DNA from: UBA2377 sp964525935
GTDB lineage: Bacteria > Verrucomicrobiota > Verrucomicrobiia > Opitutales > Opitutaceae
Length of the DNA stretch: 64,000 nucleotides
Reading direction: 5' to 3'
NCBI GenBank assembly: GCA_964525935.1
Contig: CAZGJZ010000006.1
Coordinates: forward strand, 124,001 to 188,000
Shown here in pieces: positions 35,460-43,134 of the stretch; position 1 is the first letter of the stretch; the number at the start of each line of letters is the position of its first letter. The notes beneath the pieces are model-generated. The model was not told the origin of the DNA and ran no database searches. It worked only from the letters and a program-made list of their open reading frames with translations. The position numbers and the translations under genes were made by a program.

Positions 35460-36248
35460 TCAATCGACTGCCACGGGCAGACGAATGATGAACTTTGCGC
35501 CCTGGCCAAGGCCGTCGCTTTCCGCGACGATGGTGCCGGATTGCAGCGCAATCAGGCGGCGGGTGAGCAACAGACCCAAGCCGAAGCCGCTCTGGGCCCG
35601 GCTGACGGAAGGGTTGGCGGGCGCGAACCGGTCAAACAGTTGCGAAAGAAATTCCGGCTCGATGCCTTGGCCGGTATCCATGACGCGGATCTCGACTTCG
35701 CCACCCTGAGGCTCGAGCACCACGTCGATGCGCCCTTCGCCGGGGGTGAACTTGAGGGCATTTTCCAGCAAATTTCCGATCGCCTGCTGGAGCCGGCGTT
35801 CATCGGCCCGGACGAGGCCGGCGCCCGGCGCGACGGTGAGTTCGAGTTGGACGCCATTTTCCACGGCGGCAGGGCGGGCGGCGGCCACGGCGCGTTGCAA
35901 CAGCGGTTGCGGGTTGAGGGCCTTGAGGTCCAACTGCACGCGACCGGAGAGGATTTCCGCCATGTCGATCAAGCCATCGATCACCGCCTGCTGCTCGCGA
36001 ATCGAGTCCTCGATCGCACCCAGCCCCTCGCGCAGCCGCTCGGCATCCGGCGGCGTGTCCGACGTGTTGAGGATCTTGGCCCACAGCAGGGCGGAGGAAA
36101 GCGGGGTGCGCAGTTCATGCGCCATGTGAGCAATGAGGCGCTCGGTGGCGGCGTCCACCAGCTCGCTAGCGGGGTTGGCGGGGCGGATTTTCTTCGCAAC
36201 CGCGGTGGCCGCGGCAGGAGCGGGCGGGGGAGTGGTTTCTCGTTTCAT
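35460..36248 (-). CDS. Soluble histidine kinase (short sensorless)
   Basis: 262 residues. A 40-residue Pro/Ala-rich, K-containing N-terminus with no sensor or membrane helix, then HisKA (RLIAHMAHELRTPLSSALL) and HATPase (GNLLENALKFTPGEGRID, VMDTGQGIEPEFLSQLFDRF, GFGLGLLLTRRLIALQSG). It could be driven by a separate sensor protein. It is convergent with the outer-membrane protein and next to the NarL regulator group; the nearest unpaired regulator is the gene at 37732. Confidence 0.85.
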   Translation of the reverse strand: MKRETTPPPAPAAATAVAKKIRPANPASELVDAATERLIAHMAHELRTPLSSALLWAKILNTSDTPPDAERLREGLGAIEDSIREQQAVIDGLIDMAEILSGRVQLDLKALNPQPLLQRAVAAARPAAVENGVQLELTVAPGAGLVRADERRLQQAIGNLLENALKFTPGEGRIDVVLEPQGGEVEIRVMDTGQGIEPEFLSQLFDRFAPANPSVSRAQSGFGLGLLLTRRLIALQSGTIVAESDGLGQGAKFIIRLPVAVD

Positions 36249-36355
36249 GAGCTTGGTTCATGTTTTTGAGCCGGGGACATGGCACGTATGCGGCGCCGGT
36301 AAGGCGAGGCTTAACGGCTGGGGCATGACATAGGATAGTTGGAGGAACCGGCAGG

Positions 36356-36616
36356 TCAGCTGTCTTCCAACGTGACGCCGCGGGCCCAGAGAAATTCGAC
36401 CAGCTGCCTGCGATTAAATTCCTGGAGAACGTGCGTGCCCCATTTCAGCACCGGCAGCGTCAGCGCAGGCGTGCGCCGTTTCAACCCGGCCGCGGCGGCC
36501 GCGTCCTGCTGCACGTCTTTCAAGCGGTAGTCGACGCCCGCGCCATCCAACAGCGTCACGGCCTGACGGCTGCGACGCGAACGCGAATCGATGTAAAGGA
36601 TGGGTAGCGTCGACAT
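36356..36616 (-). CDS. Glutaredoxin-like fold without catalytic cysteines
   Basis: 86 residues from the ATG at 36616. The beta-alpha-beta start LPILYIDSRSRRSRQAVTLL corresponds to a glutaredoxin N-terminus, but the CxxC site is SRSRRS, with no cysteine anywhere. RTPALTLPVLKWGTHVL matches the cis-proline/second strand region (TVP-x-V). A redox role is therefore unlikely; binding or a pseudo-enzyme role is possible. The longer open frame upstream lacks such features. Confidence 0.55.
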   Translation of the reverse strand: MSTLPILYIDSRSRRSRQAVTLLDGAGVDYRLKDVQQDAAAAAGLKRRTPALTLPVLKWGTHVLQEFNRRQLVEFLWARGVTLEDS

Positions 36617-36825
36617 GGAAGGATGGGTGGACGGAGCGGGTGGAGCGAAGTTGAAAAACCAGACAGGGGAACGCCTTGCCGGTTCGTGCCGGCGATCAAT
36701 CGGGAGTCCGATTTTGAGCGAGGGCAAGGCGCGGTGAATTAATTCCAACCATCGCGATACCGCCGGGAACTTACATGAACCAAATGCAACTATCGCCGCG
36801 GTTATCCTTAATCTTTCATCTTCGC

Positions 36826-37020
36826 ATGAACGCACACGTAACATTCACCCGCCGGGCCTTCGCGCCCATCATCGAGATGTGGGCTGCGTTTCTGGAGGAG
36901 GAAGCCGTCCTTGAGGAGTCCGGTTTTGAACCGGGCAACCTGGGAGAAGTGATGGATTTCAATCCACCGGTTCCGATTCCAGTTCGCGCCGCCGCGATCC
37001 ACGGCGAACACTCGGCCTGA
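36826..37020 (+). CDS. Small hypothetical protein
   Basis: 64 residues from the ATG at 36826, with an alternative ATG at 36775. It has a basic start (NAHVTFTRRAFAPII), a tryptophan and a glutamate run (WAAFLEEEAVLEESGF), then a Pro-rich end. No homologue is recognised. Coding is plausible but not certain, since the region is high-GC and short frames are common. The following 189 bases to 37210 hold only the hairpin at 37096. Confidence 0.35.
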   Translation: MNAHVTFTRRAFAPIIEMWAAFLEEEAVLEESGFEPGNLGEVMDFNPPVPIPVRAAAIHGEHSA

Positions 37021-37095
37021 TCCGGTCCGTCACCGTCCATCCGCGCCACCCGCTCGCCGGGTGCGAGGCGGTCGGCATCCGTTAGTTAGTTTTAT

Positions 37096-37108
37096 GGGGC
37101 GACGCCCC
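37096..37108. repeat. GGGGCG-A-CGCCCC palindrome
   Basis: An exact 13-base inverted repeat, 102 bases upstream of the DUF892 gene. Of the same GGGG...CCCC type as the elements at 33491, 38600 and 38680. It may be an operator or a short hairpin. Confidence 0.35.
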
Positions 37109-37209
37109 GATGGATGCGACTGGGATCAGCCCCATTTCGCGAGGCCCGCTCGTGGGTTATCTTCCGACTTCAGCGATCCGCGGCTCAGAAACCTCAACCC
37201 ATCACGCCG

Positions 37210-37719
37210 ATGTTTAATCCAAAAATCCAAGACTTGAACGATCTCCTCATCGAGGAATTGAAGGATCTCTACAGCGCCGAAGCCCAGCTGGAGAAAGCGC
37301 TGCCCCGCATGACGGAGGCCGCCTGCGACAGCGGGCTGAAGGCGGCTTTTCAAAGTCACCACGAGCAAACGATCCGGCACAGCCAGCGGTTGGAGCAGAT
37401 CTTTTCCTCGCTCAGCGTGCCCGCCAGGAAGCGGCATTGTCAGGCGATGGAAGGTCTCGTCGCCGAGAGCAAGGACGCCATCGGTGAAAACGCCCCGCCG
37501 AGCGTGCGGGATGCGGCGCTGATTGTGGCGGCACAAAAGGCCGAGCACTATGAAATCGCCGGCTACGGCAGCGCCCGCACGTTTGCGGACCTGCTCGGCC
37601 ATATCGAGGTGGGCCGGTTGCTCCAGACCACGCTCGATGAGGAAGCCGCCTCGGACCAGCACCTCACGCTGCTCGCCCGTGCGCTGAATGTGCGGGCCAA
37701 GACAGCAGTGTCCGGCTGA
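37210..37719 (+). CDS. DUF892 (YciE/YciF-like) ferritin-like protein
   Basis: 169 residues from the ATG at 37210. The start KIQDLNDLLIEELKDLYSAEAQLEKALPRM with its E-x-x-x-D-x-x-x-E spacing, HHEQTIRHSQRLEQIF and EHYEIAGYGSARTFADLLG give the glutamate/histidine ligands of a four-helix di-iron bundle. These proteins are induced by osmotic and general stress in several bacteria; their exact activity is unresolved. It is followed after 12 bases by a convergent NarL regulator. Confidence 0.88.
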   Translation: MFNPKIQDLNDLLIEELKDLYSAEAQLEKALPRMTEAACDSGLKAAFQSHHEQTIRHSQRLEQIFSSLSVPARKRHCQAMEGLVAESKDAIGENAPPSVRDAALIVAAQKAEHYEIAGYGSARTFADLLGHIEVGRLLQTTLDEEAASDQHLTLLARALNVRAKTAVSG

Positions 37720-37731
37720 AGCCGCCGAGTC

Positions 37732-38460
37732 TCAGGCGATGGCCTCGCTCTTGACCCACTGAATGGCGTAGCGCACGAGGTCGGCGCCTGAACCGAGGTG
37801 CAGCTTCAACTTCAGGTGCTCGCGGTAGGAGTCGATCGTCTTGACGCTCAGGTTGAGCTGAGTGGCGATTTCCCGCGTGCTGTAGCCGTTGCCGATCAGC
37901 TGGAATACTTCCATCTCGCGATCGCTTAACGTCTCGACGGGCGAAGCGGTGACATCGGGCCGGCGGTGGCCAACCGTCTGCTGCAACATGCGGGTTTTGA
38001 TTTTGTCGCTGATAAAAAAATCGCCCTTCAGCACCGTGCGGACGGCGCTCAGCACCTTTTCACTGGCGTCCTGTTTCATCACGTAACCCATCGCGCCGGC
38101 GCGCAGGGCGCGCTCGGCATACAGCGTCTCATCATGCATCGACATGACCAGGATGCTGAGCTGCGGCTGCAGGGCCTTCAGGTTCTTGATGAGCTCCAGC
38201 CCGCTGCTCGTCTTGAGCGAGATGTCGATGATGGCCAGGTTGGGTTTCAGCTTCTGGATCAGATCGAGCGCGAGTGCGGCACTGGCGGCTTCACCGCAAA
38301 CCTCGAGATCGGGCTCCCGGTTGATCAGGACGGCGATGCCCTGGCGCGTGATGGGATGATCGTCCGCGAGGAAAATCTTCTGCTTGGCGGAAGGGATGGC
38401 CGCCGGCGGGAGCGTTGGAATGGACGTGCGGGAAGCAGCAGAAGCGGCGGTTCTTTTCAT
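37732..38460 (-). CDS. NarL/FixJ-type response regulator
   Basis: 242 residues. A 25-residue Ala/Ser/Pro-rich N-terminal tail, then a receiver with D33-D34 and phospho-acceptor D79 (LAIIDISLKTSSG), and a LuxR-type HTH (LSDREMEVFQLIGNGYSTRE, IATQLNLSVKTIDSYREHLK). It regulates transcription when phosphorylated; the soluble kinase at 35460 is the nearest candidate partner. It is divergent from the DUF4142 gene. Confidence 0.92.
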   Translation of the reverse strand: MKRTAASAASRTSIPTLPPAAIPSAKQKIFLADDHPITRQGIAVLINREPDLEVCGEAASAALALDLIQKLKPNLAIIDISLKTSSGLELIKNLKALQPQLSILVMSMHDETLYAERALRAGAMGYVMKQDASEKVLSAVRTVLKGDFFISDKIKTRMLQQTVGHRRPDVTASPVETLSDREMEVFQLIGNGYSTREIATQLNLSVKTIDSYREHLKLKLHLGSGADLVRYAIQWVKSEAIA

Positions 38461-38770
38461 GGGAGAAACAGGGACAGGCTGCGCTCATGAGCGGGGGAGA
38501 TCGCGGTCGCAGCAGGGTGAATTTGAAAGACGGCGTGACTGGAAAGAATAATTCTGGACCCACGGATTTGGCATCGGTGCCGCACCGGGTTGTTTTATTT
38601 GGGGAAATCCCCACGCCTCCCGGTCCCAAAGCCCCACAGGCTGCCCATCAGGTGAAAATCCGCCGGCCAACGATGGGCATAGGGGAACTCCCTACGGGAA
38701 GTTTCGCGTCCTTGAAGGCGGATTACCCCCGATGTCACTCCGCGCGCCTTTGGCTTACTATGCTGGAGCA
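38461..38770. other. 310-base divergent promoter region with two palindromes
   Basis: The non-coding stretch between the NarL regulator and the DUF4142 gene. TGGGGA-AA-TCCCCA at 38600-38613 is an exact 14-base inverted repeat. TAGGG-GAACT-CCCTA at 38680-38694 has exact five-base ends, 77 bases before the DUF4142 ATG. No open frame in it has a convincing start and composition. It is a good candidate site for autoregulation by the neighbouring regulator. Confidence 0.5.
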
Positions 38771-39346
38771 ATGAGCACACCCCGAAACCGCTGCGTGAGC
38801 ATGGCCGCCCTGGCTTTTATGCTGGGAACGACGGTGGCGGTCGCTGACGACGGACTGCCCTTTGCCTATCTGGGACCGGATATTCCTTCGCCCACGGAGC
38901 AGACGGCGGCAGATGGTGGCGGAGCGCTGGAGCGCGAGGCACGACGGTTTTTGACGAAGGCGGCCCGTTTTGGTTGGGAGAGCGCGCAGCTCTCGCAGTT
39001 GGCGATGATTCACGCGCCACGGTCCGACGTGCGCCGGTTCGCGGCGGAACTCGTTAAAAGCCACGAAGCGATGAACGAGGAGCTGGCCGAACTCGCGGAG
39101 CGCAAAGACGTGCGGCTGGCCGAGCGACCGGCGACCGATAGCCGCGAATGGACCGAGAAGGACGCGCAGGATTTTGAGGAGGACTATCTCGAGCGCATGA
39201 TCGAGCTGCACCAAACCGCCGTCGAGTGGTTCGAAAGCACCGCGCAGCAGGAATCGGATAACGAAATTGCCGCTTATGCCGCGAAACACCTCCCGATGTT
39301 GCAGGAGCACTGGCGCATGGCCCGCGAACTCGCGGGCGCACCATGA
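38771..39346 (+). CDS. DUF4142-family periplasmic protein
   Basis: 191 residues from the ATG at 38771. Signal peptide (MAALAFMLGTTVAVADD). A ferritin-like four-helix region follows: FLTKAARFGWESAQLSQLAM, RRFAAELVKSHEAMNEELAELA, DYLERMIELHQTAVEWFE. The family is widespread, with sequence like a di-iron-free ferritin fold; the role is unknown and is associated with stress and envelope genes. A second member lies at 57565. Confidence 0.85.
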   Translation: MSTPRNRCVSMAALAFMLGTTVAVADDGLPFAYLGPDIPSPTEQTAADGGGALEREARRFLTKAARFGWESAQLSQLAMIHAPRSDVRRFAAELVKSHEAMNEELAELAERKDVRLAERPATDSREWTEKDAQDFEEDYLERMIELHQTAVEWFESTAQQESDNEIAAYAAKHLPMLQEHWRMARELAGAP

Positions 39347-39405
39347 ATTTCCGGCCATGGTTCTGTCACTGACAGACGGGCCGGATCGGACGGGTAAAAG
39401 CAAAT

Positions 39406-39433
39406 GGCGGGCCCTTGTGGTAGAGGGCCCGCC
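39406..39433. terminator. Perfect 10-bp hairpin, probable terminator
   Basis: GGCGGGCCCT (39406-39415) pairs exactly with AGGGCCCGCC (39424-39433) around an eight-base loop, 60 bases after the DUF4142 stop and 48 before the next gene. No T-run follows, so it is a factor-assisted or weak terminator at best. Confidence 0.5.
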
Positions 39434-39480
39434 AATACCCGACTCGCGTTGAAGCGGGAGTGGTTTTGGAAACCGCAACG

Positions 39481-41835
39481 ATGGCGCAGGATTTTTCAGG
39501 TAACCGGAAGGTTTCTTGGTATCGGCCGGCACCATGGCCGGTAACGCCGGACTATTACGGCAGCCCTTTCCTGATGCTGCTTAACTTACTGCCTACACGT
39601 TATCTGGTCACCCGGGCCGCCCGGGCTTACGGGTTTATGGATCCGATCAGCTTGCTGGCGAAGCTGCGGAGCTTTGCGCAACCCTCCGAGGTGGGGGAGC
39701 CGATCGAGTTGCTGCGCGCAGGGATGATCTTCCACGCCCGCGGGCTGGTGAACACCAAGGCCATCCAAAACAACCTCGACTGGGTCTGGCCCTACTGGGT
39801 GGAGCGGCAGTTCAATCCCTCGGACGACTCGTTCATCCCGCGCGCCTTTTCGTTCAGTCACATCAATCTCACGCATCGCAACTGGACCGCGGTGGGACTG
39901 CCGGATGTGGGTTACTACCCGATCGTCGACCCGCGGGGGTTGGTCACGCCGCTCTACAACGGCTGGTCGCTCGATTTCTGGTTTGTGCCGGCCGAAGGGG
40001 CCGTGCTGCTGCCGTCGAAACTGGACGAGTTTCTGCAGACGCTCGAGTGCACCGCGGAGAAGCTCGAGGTGATTTCCCTGGCGCGCTGGTCGCAAGCGAT
40101 GATCGCGAGCCATGTGTCGTTGGAATTGGAAGAAGGCGCACCGGTTTGTTGCATCGACGTGCGATTGCCGGATGGTGCGGACGGCTGGCTGGCGGTGGCC
40201 CTGCGGCCCTACAACCCCGAGGGCATCAGTTTTGTGGACCGGATCGATCTGCTGGAGCCGGCACCGGGCTGGCGGGTGAATGGCCGGCATCCGATCCACT
40301 TTGACCGCACGCCGGTCCGCCAGGTGCTGTCCACTTACAAGGAAGGCGACGTCATCCAGCGGCGAAATGACGCGAACACCGTATCGTCGGTGGTGTGTCC
40401 CGTGGGCATGGCCACGGGGTTGGCGCTTTTCCCGGCGGCGGATGTGCACCGCCGCTCGTTGAAGTTGCGGGTGCCGATTTTCGACGACTACGAACCAAAG
40501 CGCCGGCCGGTCTTTGCCGCGACGCCCGGCTGGTCCACGGCCCTGGCGCCGCTCGCGCGCCTGCGCGTGGGTGATGAGGCGATTCAGCGGCTCTACGACC
40601 TTGCGATCTCGACGCTCGTCCTGCTCACGCCGGGCGAGGTTTATCCCGGTCCGTATACTTACAAGCGCTTCTGGTTCCGCGACGCGGCCTTCATTCTCAA
40701 CGCCCTGCTCACTGTCGGCGGCGTGGGCCGCACGCGCCGCACGCTGGGCGAGTTTGCCCCGCGCCAGCGCCGCGACGGCTATTTTCTTTCGCAGGAGGGC
40801 GAGTGGGACTCCAACGGCGAGGCGATCTGGATGTATCACCGCTTCGCGCTGCTCACGGGCGAAAAACTTCCGCCAGAGTGGCTGGCTGCGATCAAAAAGG
40901 GCGCACGCTGGATTCAGCGCAAGCGTCTGCCGCGCGATTCGCAAAGCCCGGGCGCCGGTTTGTTTCCCGCGGGCTTCAGCGCGGAACATCTGGGACCCAA
41001 CGATTTTTATTACTGGGACGATTTCTGGGGCGTGGCGGGTTTGCGCTGTGCCGCGGACCTCGTGGAAAGCACGGACGCCAAACAGGCGGCGGAGTATCGC
41101 CGCGAAGCGGACGATTTTCTCGCCGTGATCGAGCGCTCGGTGCCCGCCGGGCCGCAACGGCGCTTTCCCGGGGCGATGCCGGCGGCGCCGACGCGCCGGA
41201 TGGACTCGGGTGCGGTTGGCTCGCTGGTCGCCGATTATCCGTTGCAGATTTTCACGCCCGGCGACGACCGCATGCTCCGCACGGCGCGCTACCTCGACGA
41301 GCACAGCAGCCATGCCGGCGGATTTTTCCAGCACATGATCCACTCCGGCATCAATCCCTACCTGACGCTGCACCTCGCGCAGGTGTGGCTGCGGGCCGGC
41401 GAGCCGGAGCGTGTCTGGGCCATGATCGAGTGCGTGGCGCGGTTTGCCTCGCCCACGGGGCAGTGGCCCGAGGCGATTCACCCGCGCACTGGTGGCGGTT
41501 GCATGGGCGACGGCCAGCATACGTGGGCGGCGGCCGAGTGGGTGATGCTGATCCGCAATTGCTTTGTGCGGGAGGAAGGCGACGCGCTCGTGATCGCCTC
41601 CGGCATCCGGCCGGAGTGGTGGCAGGATGCGCCGGCGAGCCTGGGCCCGATCCTCACGCCTTTCGGCCCGGTCACCGTGCAGGTCGCCGCCATGGCCGAA
41701 GGAGCCACGGTGCGCGTGCAAGGCGAGTGGCGGAAGGATGCGCCGCGCCTGCAAATCCGTCTGCCAGGATTTTCTCCACAGGAATGTCTCCCTGCGGGAA
41801 CGAAGGCCATATTTCAGCTGACCAGTGCCACATGA
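39481..41835 (+). CDS. Glucoamylase-like (GH15-type alpha/alpha barrel) protein
   Basis: 784 residues from the ATG at 39481; a GTG at 39460 is possible. The C-terminal two thirds have the (alpha/alpha)6 pattern: YTYKRFWFRDAAFILNALL, EGEWDSNGEAIWMYHRFALL, FYYWDDFWGVAGLRCAADL, DYPLQIFTPG, FFQHMIHSGINPYLTLHLAQ, TGQWPEAIHPRTGG. The acidic residues in FWFRDA and WPEAI are plausible active-site groups. The first 370 residues form a beta-rich domain. No signal peptide is seen, so a cytoplasmic or envelope-attached hydrolase or phosphorylase is possible. It overlaps the next gene by four bases. Confidence 0.65.
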   Translation: MAQDFSGNRKVSWYRPAPWPVTPDYYGSPFLMLLNLLPTRYLVTRAARAYGFMDPISLLAKLRSFAQPSEVGEPIELLRAGMIFHARGLVNTKAIQNNLDWVWPYWVERQFNPSDDSFIPRAFSFSHINLTHRNWTAVGLPDVGYYPIVDPRGLVTPLYNGWSLDFWFVPAEGAVLLPSKLDEFLQTLECTAEKLEVISLARWSQAMIASHVSLELEEGAPVCCIDVRLPDGADGWLAVALRPYNPEGISFVDRIDLLEPAPGWRVNGRHPIHFDRTPVRQVLSTYKEGDVIQRRNDANTVSSVVCPVGMATGLALFPAADVHRRSLKLRVPIFDDYEPKRRPVFAATPGWSTALAPLARLRVGDEAIQRLYDLAISTLVLLTPGEVYPGPYTYKRFWFRDAAFILNALLTVGGVGRTRRTLGEFAPRQRRDGYFLSQEGEWDSNGEAIWMYHRFALLTGEKLPPEWLAAIKKGARWIQRKRLPRDSQSPGAGLFPAGFSAEHLGPNDFYYWDDFWGVAGLRCAADLVESTDAKQAAEYRREADDFLAVIERSVPAGPQRRFPGAMPAAPTRRMDSGAVGSLVADYPLQIFTPGDDRMLRTARYLDEHSSHAGGFFQHMIHSGINPYLTLHLAQVWLRAGEPERVWAMIECVARFASPTGQWPEAIHPRTGGGCMGDGQHTWAAAEWVMLIRNCFVREEGDALVIASGIRPEWWQDAPASLGPILTPFGPVTVQVAAMAEGATVRVQGEWRKDAPRLQIRLPGFSPQECLPAGTKAIFQLTSAT

Positions 41836-43127
41836 AAATTTGCATGATGACGAACACCTACCTGCCGCATGTCGGCGGTGTGGCGCGCTCGGTGAGCACC
41901 TTCTCCGAGGAGTTTTGCAAGCGTGGCCACCAAGTCCTCGTGATCGCCCCGACCTTCGACGGCGAGCCGCCGCCGCGCAAGCAGGAGCGTATCGTCGAGC
42001 GGGTGGCTGCGATGCAGAAATTCAACGGCAGCGATTTCTCGGTGCGCCTCCCACTCGCCGCCACGCTGTCGACGCGCCTCGACGCCTTCGAAGCCGATGT
42101 CATTCACGCGCATCATCCCTTTTTGCTCGGTGATACGGCGCTCCGCGTGGGCGCCACGCGGAACGTGCCGGTGATCTTCACCCATCACACCCGCTACGAG
42201 GACTACACGCACTACGTGCCGTTTGATTCGCCGACATTGAAGGAAATCGCGATCAACCTTTCCACGCAGTTCGCCAACCTGTGCGAAGGCGTCATCGCCC
42301 CGAGCGAGAGCATCGCGAAACTCATCAAGAAGCGCGGCGTGGTCTCGCCCATCGCGGTGGTGCCCACAGGGGTCGATGTTGCCGGCTTTGGCTCGGGCAA
42401 GGGCGCGCGCGCCCGCCAGCGCTTCAAGATTCCCGCGCGTGCCTTCGTGGTCGGTCACACCGGCCGGCTCGCGCCGGAGAAAAACCTCGGTTACCTCACG
42501 AAGGCGGTAGCGCTCTTTTTGAAAAAGACGCCCAACGCCTACTTCCTCGTCATCGGCGGCGGACCGTCCGAGGAGAAAATCCGCCAGATCTGCGCCAAGC
42601 ACGGCGTGGCGGACCGCCTGATCATGGCGGGCAAGCATACAGGAGCGGCGTTGCACGATGCGTTCAACGCGATGGATGTGTTCGCCTTTGCTTCGTTCAG
42701 CGAGACGCAGGGCATGGTGATCGCCGAGGCGATGGCCGCGGGCGTGCCCGTGGTGGCGCTCAAGGCCAATGGCGTGGTCGAGGTGGTTCGCGACGGGGAG
42801 AACGGCCGCCTGCTGCCTGCGCGCACCCCGGCGGAGAAATTCGCCGCCTGCCTCGCAGAGCTGCGAGCGGCACCGGCCACGCGCCGCAGGTTTTCGCGGG
42901 CGGCGAAGGTCACGGCGAAAAGTTTTTCCAAAGAACACTGCGCCGGGCTGGCGTTGCAGTTCTACACCCAAATCCGGAAGGCGACGCGCAAGGAGCGCCA
43001 GCTGACCGAAGCCAGCGTGTGGGGCACGCTGGGCCAGCGCCTCGCGATGGAATGGGACCTGCTCAGCCAAAAAACGCAGTCCATCATCACCGCACTCAGA
43101 GGCGAGCCGGAGGCGAAAGCTTCCTGA
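41832..43127 (+). CDS. Glycosyltransferase family 4 (glycolipid-synthase-like)
   Basis: 431 residues. ICMMTNTYLPHVGGVARSV, IHAHHPFLLGDTALR, FTHHTRYEDYTHY, TGVDVAGF, GHTGRLAPEKNLGYL, and the donor site ETQGMVIAEAMAAGVPV (E-x7-E). This is the pattern of GT4 enzymes that glycosylate diacylglycerol (MgdA/Ugt-like). The long helical C-terminus (about 350-431) is unusual. It overlaps the glucoamylase-like gene by four bases and lies 7 bases before the phosphatase/EEP fusion. A glycolipid product is an inference from motifs and neighbours. Confidence 0.8.
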   Translation: MKICMMTNTYLPHVGGVARSVSTFSEEFCKRGHQVLVIAPTFDGEPPPRKQERIVERVAAMQKFNGSDFSVRLPLAATLSTRLDAFEADVIHAHHPFLLGDTALRVGATRNVPVIFTHHTRYEDYTHYVPFDSPTLKEIAINLSTQFANLCEGVIAPSESIAKLIKKRGVVSPIAVVPTGVDVAGFGSGKGARARQRFKIPARAFVVGHTGRLAPEKNLGYLTKAVALFLKKTPNAYFLVIGGGPSEEKIRQICAKHGVADRLIMAGKHTGAALHDAFNAMDVFAFASFSETQGMVIAEAMAAGVPVVALKANGVVEVVRDGENGRLLPARTPAEKFAACLAELRAAPATRRRFSRAAKVTAKSFSKEHCAGLALQFYTQIRKATRKERQLTEASVWGTLGQRLAMEWDLLSQKTQSIITALRGEPEAKAS

Positions 43128-43134
43128 CGCCGCC

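Noticed and set aside
39586..41754. 722-residue minus-strand frame
   Set aside because: Antisense to the glucoamylase-like gene and rich in R, H, Q; no family features.
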